NCBI GenBank assembly: GCA_030040295.1
Contig: JASHTZ010000330.1
Location: 1 to 11,333 of the forward strand
Reading direction: 5' to 3'
Source of the DNA: Terriglobia bacterium
Lineage (GTDB): Bacteria; Acidobacteriota; Terriglobia; UBA7540
Length of the DNA: 11,333 bases
The notes beneath the pieces are model-generated. The model ran no database searches. It was given only the letters and a program-made list of their open reading frames with translations, and was not told where the DNA came from. Below are positions 1 to 6,845 of this stretch, piece by piece. The first letter of the stretch is position 1, and every line of letters begins with the position of its first letter. Both the position numbers and the translations under genes were made by a program.

Positions 1-1
1 C

Positions 2-609
2 GGCGTTGACAAGGACCGGAACTTGCTCACCGTCGAGCGCGAGAACGGCCAGCAAGTCACCTATAACCCGCAACGGCTGCATGGCGTGAGTGTCTACCGG
101 CAAGGGGAACGTGACCTCGCAGCCGGTGACCGCGTGCAATTCACCGCGCCTTACCGGGAAGAGCATATTGCCAACCGCCAACTCGGAACCGTCACCAGAT
201 TGACGGCGAAGGGAATCTCCAAGTTCGACTCGACTCCGGCGGGGATGTGCAATTCAACATCCAGGATCACCCCCACATCGACTACGGCTATGCTGTCACG
301 AGCCACAGCAGTCAAGGCGTCACCTCCGACCGCGTGTTGATCCACATTGACACTGAGCAGGCCTATCAGGGCCTTATCAATTCCCGACTGGCATATGTTG
401 CTATATCGCGTGGCCGTTTCGATGCCCAGATTTATACGAACGAGGCAGTGAAATTGGGCGAGATGTTGAGCCGCAACGTTTCCAAACCCTGCGCTCTTGA
501 AACCACTCACGATACAACCAACTCAACCCACGTCAAGGTGACCAAATACCCGGAAAAGAAATTGCTAGGGGATTCTCATAGGTATGATCAAGGACTCGGG
601 ATTGGATAA
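2..609 (+). pseudogene. MobF/TraI-type conjugative relaxase-helicase, C-terminal fragment with a frameshift
   Basis: This is the C-terminal part of a MobF (TraI/TrwC) relaxase, which nicks and unwinds plasmid or ICE DNA during conjugation. The 5' part lies outside the window. Reading starts in frame 2 (GVDKDRNLLTVERENG...), passes YREEHIANRQLGTVTRL, then must switch to frame 1 to continue GNLQVRLDSGGDVQFN. Restoring one G in the GGG run at about 211-213 joins the frames smoothly. The second half carries superfamily I helicase C-terminal motifs: YAVTSHSSQG (motif V-like) and SRLAYVAISRGRFDAQIYTN (motif VI-like). The tail beyond KPCAL to the stop at 607-609 is unremarkable. Family assignment is confident. 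Whether the frameshift is biological decay or a sequencing error cannot be decided here. It implies that the neighbouring genes were, or are, on a conjugative element. Confidence 0.85.
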
Positions 610-967
610 TAAACAAGGATTGTACAGCTTGCGAACACTATGATGAATCAGTATGAAATGGAAGCTTTCCTCCATCGCCCACGAAATAAGATGAGACTAC
701 CAGCACCGGTATTCTGTTCATTGACGACGCGGACTTGTCTCCGAGCTCCTACTCGCTGGCCTACCGACCCAGCAATGGATCGGCCCCAAACGTTTGAAGT
801 TGGAAAGCCGAATGGCTCCAAGGACTATTTATCAGGCCAAAATCTTAAGTCCTGGCGGTCGACGCAGTAAACTCTTGCACGCGTCATACCGTTGAGTCGG
901 GGGTGTAGGTACTGCCCGTTAAATTGGGTGACGTAAGGAAACTCTGCCCCTGCTCCCCATTGAAGTC
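610..967. other. gene-free stretch between relaxase remnant and cytochrome operon
   Basis: About 360 bases with no gene I can support. A 76-codon ATG frame at 640-870 (+) has no recognisable motif and low-plausibility composition. A shorter frame at 690-818 (+) reads as a tidy 42-residue peptide containing the string FIDDADLSPSSYSLAYRPSN, and might be a remnant of a longer gene, but I cannot name a family. No clear rho-independent terminator is seen for the minus-strand operon that ends at 968. Confidence 0.4.
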
Positions 968-1315
968 TTAGTTCAACTGGTGAAGGTATTCCACCAGATT
1001 GTTAACATCCTCGTCGCTTAGCCGCCCCTGAAATGAGGGCATGGTGCCAATGCCGTTGATGATGGTTTTCCGAACTTGCGCGTCGGTGGCCGGCGCGCCG
1101 CTGGGCAGCGCCTTTCTCTGGAAGAGTCCTTCTAGTTTGGGAGGTTGCTTCTTGAGGTCGAGGTTCGAGGCCTCATGGCACATGGCGCAGTTCTGCTGGA
1201 AGAGTTCATGGCCCCTCTGACTGGCGTGCTGATCGCTGCACGCCGGCCAAATATCCAACAAAGCAGCAATGAGCGCCAGCCACCACCACAGGAAGCAGAG
1301 ATGAACGCGCCTCAT
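968..1315 (-). CDS. small exported monohaem cytochrome c
   Basis: A 115-residue class I cytochrome c. A hydrophobic leader (residues 3-20, rich in L, W and A) is followed by IWPAC, so it is either a cleaved signal or, less certainly, a lipoprotein anchor at C26. The haem-binding motif CAMCH is at 43-47. GTMPSF at 90-95 supplies the probable Met axial ligand (M92), and a C-terminal helix (SDEDVNNLVEYLHQL) is typical of the fold. The start is ATG at 1315-1313, which overlaps the upstream SCO stop as ATGA, with GGAGGG a few bases upstream; an earlier in-frame ATG at 1402 lies inside the SCO gene and has no such site. It is the last gene of the TonB-receptor/SCO operon and probably carries electrons in the periplasm, perhaps to an oxidase matured by the SCO protein (inference). 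Confidence 0.85.
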   Translation of the reverse strand: MRRVHLCFLWWWLALIAALLDIWPACSDQHASQRGHELFQQNCAMCHEASNLDLKKQPPKLEGLFQRKALPSGAPATDAQVRKTIINGIGTMPSFQGRLSDEDVNNLVEYLHQLN

Positions 1316-2208
1316 TTCATCCCTCCGGCTCGGGCCATTTGCCGGGTGGACTTGGCAGTGGCTTCTGTTCTCAGGGCATCTTCCAATTCCGCCGTTGTCC
1401 ATTCCGTCGCCCAGTATTTGACGATCTTTTCCTGGGGAGAAATCAGAACGATATCCATCGAGTGCGCAATCTGGTTGTCTTGTTCGAAATAGACGAGCCC
1501 GAATGCATCAGCCAGCTTGCGCAAGTCGGCGGGCGCGGCTGAGGCAAAGTCCCACTGAGCAAAACCCGACGCATCGTTATTGAGGTAGGCTAATCCGTAA
1601 CGGCGAAGCACGGGCGCAGTGTCATACTTGGGATCGAAGCTCACGGTGAGCAAGTGCGTCTTCGCGTACGTGCCAGGAGTTTTCGCCAAGTCTTCGTGAA
1701 TCTTTGCAAACTGGCTGCTCAGCCGCGGGCAGAAGTTGGGCATCGGACAGCGCGTATAAATGAACGTCAGCAGCAATGCCTTACCCTTGAAGCCATCGAG
1801 GTGAATGGTCTTGCCGTCCTGATTGATGAGCGAAATGTTCGGGACACGCTCTCCCACGGCGAGGGCTTTCGGCGGGGCGGGCACCTTCGTGGTATTTCGG
1901 CCGCTCTTAGCGGTAATGCGGATATTCTCCAGCCAGTTGTCATTGCCACCTTCTGCGACAACGACTTCTGCGGCGATCTTGTCGCCGGGTTCCACTTCTT
2001 GGACTACCGCTGGATCTTTGACCTTATAGGGCATGGTCATGGCGGGCATGAAGCCGGGTATGCTTTCGTGATCGACGGTGATTTCGTTTTTCGCAAGGTT
2101 TTTATCCAACACTTGACCACGAAGTTGGTATCTCCTGGACCCGTGCTTGCACGCTGCAATAATGCAAGCAAAAACCAGACACACACCGAAAATCTTGCGC
2201 GAACCCAT
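1312..2208 (-). CDS. CusF-like / SCO1 (SenC, PrrC) fusion lipoprotein, copper chaperone
   Basis: A 298-residue lipoprotein. Residues 8-20 form the leader with lipobox IAAC (C20 lipidated). Residues about 27-100 resemble the CusF copper-binding domain: H47 and a FMPAMTMPY stretch with M54, M57 and M59. Residues about 115-285 are a thioredoxin-fold SCO1/SenC domain: YTRCPMPNFCPR has C154 and C160, an expanded C-X5-C instead of the usual C-X3-C, and H249 in IAHSMDIV matches the conserved distal His. SCO proteins deliver copper to the CuA site of cytochrome oxidases or act as thiol reductases. The chosen ATG at 2208 has GGAGG about nine bases upstream and overlaps the preceding stop as TGATG; the longer frame from 2313 would place the lipobox deep inside the protein. 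The stop overlaps the cytochrome start as ATGA. Confidence 0.9.
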   Translation of the reverse strand: MGSRKIFGVCLVFACIIAACKHGSRRYQLRGQVLDKNLAKNEITVDHESIPGFMPAMTMPYKVKDPAVVQEVEPGDKIAAEVVVAEGGNDNWLENIRITAKSGRNTTKVPAPPKALAVGERVPNISLINQDGKTIHLDGFKGKALLLTFIYTRCPMPNFCPRLSSQFAKIHEDLAKTPGTYAKTHLLTVSFDPKYDTAPVLRRYGLAYLNNDASGFAQWDFASAAPADLRKLADAFGLVYFEQDNQIAHSMDIVLISPQEKIVKYWATEWTTAELEDALRTEATAKSTRQMARAGGMK

Positions 2209-2677
2209 CACATCTTTCCTCCCCCCGTCAATGTGGTGTCCGTTGACGCCGAAAGACCCACCACCGGCTTCAAACACCAAGCCGCATCCTGCCGCACTCG
2301 TCGTTTCTTCCACCAGATGTAGACTCCCGTGACCGAGAGCATCGCGATCGCAAGTCCCAGCACGCCAACGAGGATGCGGTAGGGGAGACCGAACACGTCG
2401 GCCGTGTGCAGAGCATAGAGCCAGGTCGAGATGGTGTTGCCACTATACTCGCCGGTTGTTAGACGCAGGGATCGAAAGGCGCCCGTGTCACCGTCGAGAA
2501 CCAAGGCTGTCATGTTTGAATCCGAGACATCGCGGCTGGTTCCCGCGTCGTAATAATAGGCGTTTTCGACAGGGACGTAGGCGAGGCCGTCCACCCTCTC
2601 CACAGCGAAGCCTTACCCTCAGCTGATCCACGAAGAGCTGCGACAGTCTTGCCCAGGTGCACGAGTTCCTTTTCGGT
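2208..2677 (-). pseudogene. PepSY-associated membrane protein, N-terminally truncated and frameshifted
   Basis: The intact C-terminal part is a 131-codon frame (a GTG at 2603 is the only possible start). It reads LAYVPVENAYYYDAG, then DTGAFRSLRLTTGEYSGN, WLYALHTADVFGLPYRIL, one membrane helix (VGVLGLAIAMLSVTGVYIWW) and a basic KKRR end. This matches the C-terminus of PepSY-associated TM proteins, found with metal and haem uptake genes. The family is normally about 350-500 residues with several membrane helices. Directly upstream, another frame (2677-2600) reads TEKELVHLGKTVAAL and ends in KASLW, which continues as ERVDGLAYVP if one G is restored near 2600. Before 2677 that frame meets stop codons shared with the end of the propeller gene at 2702, so the whole N-terminal half is missing. 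A short functional protein from the GTG is possible but unlikely. Confidence 0.7.
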
Positions 2678-2701
2678 CTATCTTCCCGCTCAAAGCGCGT
2701 C

Positions 2702-3931
2702 CTATTGTACGCTGATGTCCTCGATGCTTCGAACGAGTTCTGGATGGTCTGGCTGCATGGCGATGAGGGCCATACGTTTGTCGCCTGCGGCGACAATGGG
2801 ATAGTAGGCGTCCTTCTCGCTTCCCAAAACCCGGACCGTATTCGATCTCAGGTCGTAGAATCCCCATTTCACTAGTGAAGAGCCATTGACATCGTCCCAA
2901 GCCGCCAACACCACGCCGTCGCCAACGGCGACGGCGTGCCCGTGCTTCGCATCCTTCTGAGCAGGATCGAGCAAAGCAGGCTTTCCGAATGAGGCCCCAT
3001 GATCCGTGGACGAGGCGATATACAGGCGCGGCATATTTCCTGACGCGGTAAACCAAACGACGTTCACGCGACCGGAAGCATCGACGCTCAGCGATGGGCC
3101 GTCGGTGGGACACCCGTTTAACTCCCAGCCGTCATGATGCACCACCGTAGATTGAAACGTCTTTCCGCCGTCGTCAGAGCGCGCCACCGCGATATCCCGG
3201 CACATCGGGCCGCTCGGCGGCACATAGCGGTAGCTGATAAACATGCGTCCCGTAGAGTCGAATGCGAGAGTCAGACGGCAACACTCACAGACGTTCGAGA
3301 TGATCTTGCGGTCGTGCGAGAACGTTTTTCCGCGGTCGGCCGACTCCGCCATCCATATTTCGGCGACGCCGTTAGCATAACCCTTTTTGTCGCGCTGATC
3401 GATCCAGGCGATGTAAATATGCCCTTTCTTATCTATAGCGATGGTCTCAAAACCGCGTCCGATAAGAGCGCCTGACGTATCGGTGTTGACGTAGATGGCG
3501 GGAGAAAATGTTTTACCGCCATCCAACGACCGGGAGAAGCGAATATTTCCTTTCCACCTTTCGCGCTCGTTGGCCCAGGCCACATAGATTTCGTTGCTCG
3601 GTCCAACCGCAACCTTGGGCGGATTCTCATTCCGAACTGCGGCGTCGCCTGGGAGATCGTTCACACGAACGGCGGCGGAAAAACCTGCGCCGGCGGGAGC
3701 ATGTTGAAACATCACGTCGCTCTTGCCGTTTTTGTGCTGAATGTAAACGGCGTAAAAGCCACCATGAGCGTTCGAAATGACGAAAGGGTTGAAGTCGCCG
3801 TCGCGGGGCATCGCCATTGATTTATGATCGTGCATTTGCATCTGCGAATGATCGTGGGTTGGGGACTGCGCCGGCGTCGGCATGGGCGCCGTCGCCAGAA
3901 TCAATGTCGCTAAAAGCCAGAATCGAATCAT
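2702..3931 (-). CDS. exported Asp-box beta-propeller (sialidase-like) protein with His/Met-rich N-terminus
   Basis: A 409-residue exported protein. A signal peptide covers residues 1-22 (cleavage near AQ-S). Residues 26-41 are dense in His and Met (HDHSQMQMHDHKSMAM), a composition typical of extracytoplasmic copper-binding tails. Four Asp-box repeats follow, S-x-D-x-G-x-T/S-F at about 135-142, 197-204, 252-259 and 308-315, as in six-bladed sialidase/BNR propellers. The Arg triad and catalytic residues of true sialidases are not evident, so enzymatic sialidase activity is not supported. A CECC cluster (215-218) plus C244 and C274 are extra possible metal or disulphide sites. ATG at 3931 has TAGGAG about eight bases upstream. 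It lies between a TonB receptor and a CusF-SCO gene, which suggests a role in copper handling at the cell envelope (inference). Confidence 0.75.
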   Translation of the reverse strand: MIRFWLLATLILATAPMPTPAQSPTHDHSQMQMHDHKSMAMPRDGDFNPFVISNAHGGFYAVYIQHKNGKSDVMFQHAPAGAGFSAAVRVNDLPGDAAVRNENPPKVAVGPSNEIYVAWANERERWKGNIRFSRSLDGGKTFSPAIYVNTDTSGALIGRGFETIAIDKKGHIYIAWIDQRDKKGYANGVAEIWMAESADRGKTFSHDRKIISNVCECCRLTLAFDSTGRMFISYRYVPPSGPMCRDIAVARSDDGGKTFQSTVVHHDGWELNGCPTDGPSLSVDASGRVNVVWFTASGNMPRLYIASSTDHGASFGKPALLDPAQKDAKHGHAVAVGDGVVLAAWDDVNGSSLVKWGFYDLRSNTVRVLGSEKDAYYPIVAAGDKRMALIAMQPDHPELVRSIEDISVQ

Positions 3932-4226
3932 ATTCGTCTCCTACCGTTCGGATCCCTCCGGATCCTCCCTTTTCATCACTAAAATGGGTGAGCTGCCGTC
4001 CACCTCACTGTGGGCCACTCCAGCCGACAAAAGAGTGTTCGTCACAAAGGTAAGGTGACTATGCAACTCGGAAAGCGCAGCCCTGAGGCGCGACGCTGCA
4101 CAACATCTGCCGTCCTCCCCTGCCCCCCACTTTCTGTTCAAAATCTGAGGCCGGTCTGCCAGATTGAACAAGTCTGCGAAGATCGAATGTTTCGAACATG
4201 GCCAAATACTCCGTGCGGCCGCTCCG
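3932..4226. other. long spacer between TonB receptor and propeller gene
   Basis: 295 bases without a supportable gene. A minus-strand frame at 3941-4258 overlaps the receptor's 3' end, lacks recognisable motifs and looks like a chance opening. No GC stem followed by a T run is present in minus orientation, so read-through from the receptor into the propeller gene is possible, but the length also leaves room for a separate promoter. Confidence 0.4.
3950..3965. repeat. GGATCC-CTCC-GGATCC paired palindrome
   Basis: Two copies of the six-base palindrome GGATCC separated by four bases. In minus-strand RNA this folds as a six-pair stem with a GGAG loop, about 18 bases upstream of the propeller gene's start codon and just ahead of its own TAGGAG ribosome site. 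It could influence translation, but may equally be chance. Confidence 0.35.
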
Positions 4227-6746
4227 TCAGCGGCGTAGCCAGAAGCGCAGACCTCCATAAATAGTTCGCGGCGGGCCGGCCCAGATTGAACCGGTGGTGG
4301 CTAGGGTGGCAGCCCCGTTTTCCGCTCCTGTAGCCGAATTCAGACTGTCCGCAATGTTACTGGCTGAGGAAACATAAGCGTTGCCCACGATGTTTGCCAC
4401 TTCAATATAAAACGTCAGTCGCGAGAGCAACCCACTTTTTTCGGCTGCAGGAGTGTAATGAAGATTCGCATTGAGGACGTGCGAGCCCGGAGCCTTTATC
4501 AAGTCCGCGTTGTCCAGGTAGAAGCCTTGGCTGACTACGTCCTCGACGAAGCCGCCGATTCCACGGGCTCGTCCGCTGGGCTGGTCGTAAACCACCCGGA
4601 AATTCAGAGACTGAGGGATAACTCCTGGGATTAGATTTCCGTCGCGGTTAAACCGCTCGGTAAAATTTCCAGCCGAGAGCTGCTCTATGAAATCCGAATA
4701 ACTCTGCCGGTCAAAGAGATAATTGACGCGGAACCGTACCCCCGGCAGGACCTTGGGGGTGGGGTGGAAATCAGCGATCATCGTGACGCCCCGGTGAGCC
4801 GATGCCGGTGCATTATAGGTGTAGCTTTGCAGATTGACTCCCGGGGATTGCGTGACCAGTTCGTTGTGAAACCACTCGTAAAATCCCGCTGCGCTCAAAA
4901 GTAAGTACGACCCGGGCTTCCAATCCGCCCCAACGTCTGTTCCCACGTTTGTCTGCGCCTTAAGCTGGGTGTTGTTGCCGTACACCCCTTGTGGAGTAAC
5001 AAAGAGGTTGGAGGACTGGGGCGTGCCGTAACCGGTTCCCACATCGCCATGTACGGCCAACCCTGGTGTCGCCTGGAAGCGGAGCGCTCCAGAGGGCGCG
5101 AACTCATTGTAAACGCGCAACGCGGGAATGGTCGTAATGGTGGGAGCGGCGCCGCTCGGGTAGGCATAATTCTGCTCGGTTGCCGCCAGACCGGTGTGTT
5201 CAAAACCGGCTCCGACCACTGCTGTCCACTTCTTCGCCAGCAAAAACTCCTGACGCGCTCTGAGGCCTGAATTCCAGACATTCCCAAAAAGATTGGCAGT
5301 GGTGCCGCCGACTGTGCCATCGAGCGGATTTCCCATCGGCGTCAGGTTGTAACTATCTTCTTTGTAATTCTCGTAATTGAAAGAAAGAGCTACATACGTC
5401 GTAGATTGCACGCCCCAAAGCGTGCCATGCCGAATCAGATCGCTGATCATGTTGTATGACGGAACGGGCTCAAACACGCCCGTGGAGCTGGTTGGCTGAT
5501 TGATATCGCGATCATCCCAAACGACCTGCGTGCTCAGGGTAGTTTTTTCTGTAAAATCGTGATCCCACCGCATGCCCAGAATCGTCCTGCGGTCGTGCCG
5601 GCCGAGCTCGGCCTCATCGGCGCTCTCGGAAACCTTTGTCCCGTTGAAGCCATTTTCGTAAAGGCTGACGCTCGCGCAACCGGCTACGGCCAGCGAGGCG
5701 CAGCCCTTCTGCCATGGATTCAGTTGATACTGGTTGAGCGAGAGACGTATCGAGAGTTGCGTAACCAATTCATTATCTATAAATTTCAACACAATCCGGT
5801 CCTTAGGCGTCAGCGAATAACCCGCGAGCATGTCGGCGGTGAAGGTGTCATAGTTCGTGTGATCAGTGTACTGGCTGCCCCTCACATTGCTAAAGAACCC
5901 CGTCCAGCGGTATTGCTCGCCAGTCGATCCCATGGACAGGTAATCGTTCTCATATCCGAAGCTTCCAACGTCTGCTCCGAATTCGATTCCCTGAACCTGA
6001 CGCTGGTGAAAATTGATGTGTCCTCCAGTAGCATAATTTCCATAGAGTGCCGATGACGGCCCTTCCACGACATCAACCTCATCATACGCATGGGGATCGT
6101 TGATGTCCGTGCGGCCAAGGCCGTCCGGTTGAGTGACTGGAAAACCGTCTTCCGACATCTGCAGGTTGCGCACGCCGTAGGTTTGCTGCGCATTCGAGCC
6201 GCGGATGGAAATTGAAATATCGCGCGGTCCGTTGCCCTGCTGTGTAGTGACACCCGGGCTGAGAGCGAAGATATTCGCGACGGACAACGCCTGCGTGTTG
6301 GTATAGTCTTCTTGGTTGACCACATTGTCGATCTGTGCGGTTGGAACCTCTGTAGGGTCAGCCGATAGTGGGGCGTTCACCTTGACCTCGGTTCCAACCC
6401 TTCCGACTTTCAGAGTCAGATCGGCGCTTGCCGAGCCGCCGGTGGGAATGACGACACCTTGGCGTACCAGCGCTTCAAACCTGGGAAGTGTCGCCGTAAC
6501 ACGATACGATCCGGCCGGAAGATTCGGCACGGAGTATCGTCCCCCCGCATCGGTGTAAACGGTGCGCGCAGCACCGTTGGTTTCGTTTTCAACCAAAATT
6601 TGAACGCCGGCAAGAAGGCCTCCCGATTGGTCCGTAACAGTTCCTGAAAGTACGCCAGTGGTCGTTTGTGACCTCAAGCTACGCGCTCCAATAACAATCG
6701 TTAGCAACAGCAATGATGACGTTATGACGTTTCGATTCAGACGCAT
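4227..6746 (-). CDS. TonB-dependent outer-membrane receptor with carboxypeptidase-regulatory-like domain
   Basis: An 839-residue outer-membrane active transporter driven by TonB. A signal peptide covers about 1-26. Residues about 31-113 form a carboxypeptidase-regulatory-like (CarboxypepD_reg) beta-sandwich (SGTVTDQSGGLLAG, DAGGRYSVPNLPAGSYRV). TEVKVNA near 119-125 is a possible TonB box. The plug domain spans about 135-250 with DISISIRGSN, YGVRNLQMSEDGFP and VDVVEGPSSALYGNYATGG, and the rest is the 22-strand barrel. The end, GGLRFWLRR, lacks the usual terminal aromatic residue. The substrate cannot be read from the sequence; the SCO/CusF and His/Met-rich neighbours suggest copper (inference), with iron chelates the main alternative. 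ATG at 6746 has GGGGAGAGGA five bases upstream. It is the first gene of the second minus-strand operon, with a RegA-type box and promoter directly upstream. Confidence 0.93.
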   Translation of the reverse strand: MRLNRNVITSSLLLLTIVIGARSLRSQTTTGVLSGTVTDQSGGLLAGVQILVENETNGAARTVYTDAGGRYSVPNLPAGSYRVTATLPRFEALVRQGVVIPTGGSASADLTLKVGRVGTEVKVNAPLSADPTEVPTAQIDNVVNQEDYTNTQALSVANIFALSPGVTTQQGNGPRDISISIRGSNAQQTYGVRNLQMSEDGFPVTQPDGLGRTDINDPHAYDEVDVVEGPSSALYGNYATGGHINFHQRQVQGIEFGADVGSFGYENDYLSMGSTGEQYRWTGFFSNVRGSQYTDHTNYDTFTADMLAGYSLTPKDRIVLKFIDNELVTQLSIRLSLNQYQLNPWQKGCASLAVAGCASVSLYENGFNGTKVSESADEAELGRHDRRTILGMRWDHDFTEKTTLSTQVVWDDRDINQPTSSTGVFEPVPSYNMISDLIRHGTLWGVQSTTYVALSFNYENYKEDSYNLTPMGNPLDGTVGGTTANLFGNVWNSGLRARQEFLLAKKWTAVVGAGFEHTGLAATEQNYAYPSGAAPTITTIPALRVYNEFAPSGALRFQATPGLAVHGDVGTGYGTPQSSNLFVTPQGVYGNNTQLKAQTNVGTDVGADWKPGSYLLLSAAGFYEWFHNELVTQSPGVNLQSYTYNAPASAHRGVTMIADFHPTPKVLPGVRFRVNYLFDRQSYSDFIEQLSAGNFTERFNRDGNLIPGVIPQSLNFRVVYDQPSGRARGIGGFVEDVVSQGFYLDNADLIKAPGSHVLNANLHYTPAAEKSGLLSRLTFYIEVANIVGNAYVSSASNIADSLNSATGAENGAATLATTGSIWAGPPRTIYGGLRFWLRR

Positions 6747-6776
6747 TCAATCCTCTCCCCAATTAGGTCTCATGAT

Positions 6777-6805
6777 TATTTAACAAACCGCTATTCGTCT
6801 CTCAA
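6777..6805 (-). promoter_or_regulatory. predicted promoter of the TonB-receptor operon
   Basis: Minus strand: TTGAGA (6805-6800), 17-base spacer, TAAATA (6782-6777). The -35 matches TTGACA at five of six positions; the -10 is weaker. The -35 starts at the base next to the TGCGGC-N5-GTCGCA element, so a regulator bound there would sit at about -44, a position typical of direct activators. A start near 6770 would leave a leader of about 24 bases with the ribosome site. Confidence 0.5.
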
Positions 6806-6822
6806 TGCGGCAAGTTGTCGCA
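6806..6822. promoter_or_regulatory. RegA/PrrA/ActR-type operator, single copy
   Basis: The 17-base element TGCGGCAAGTTGTCGCA fits GCGGC-N5-GTCGC, the recognised form of RegA/PrrA/ActR sites, and is nearly palindromic (TGCGRC-N5-GYCGCA). It differs from the two copies at 8921-8954 only inside the N5 spacer. It lies between the methyltransferase stop and the TonB-receptor start. A RegA-type regulator is encoded at 10379-10927. Confidence 0.75.
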
Positions 6823-6845
6823 CGTGCAACTCTGTATCGGGCTCG

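Noticed and set aside
640..870. 76-codon plus-strand frame after the relaxase
   Set aside because: No ribosome site, no motif and implausible composition.
1654..2322. 222-codon plus-strand open frame
   Set aside because: It lies wholly antisense to the SCO gene, which has clear domain motifs, and has no motif or ribosome site of its own.
2639..2654. TGCGAC followed by a TGCCCA-like half, resembling the operator
   Set aside because: Only one half-site fits, and it lies within the degraded PepSY coding stretch.
3941..4258. 105-codon minus-strand frame in the receptor-propeller gap
   Set aside because: It overlaps the receptor end in another frame, has no recognisable motif, and is rich in scattered Cys, Ala and Arg as in chance frames.
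5559..6056. 165-codon plus-strand open frame
   Set aside because: Antisense shadow of the TonB receptor plug and barrel.
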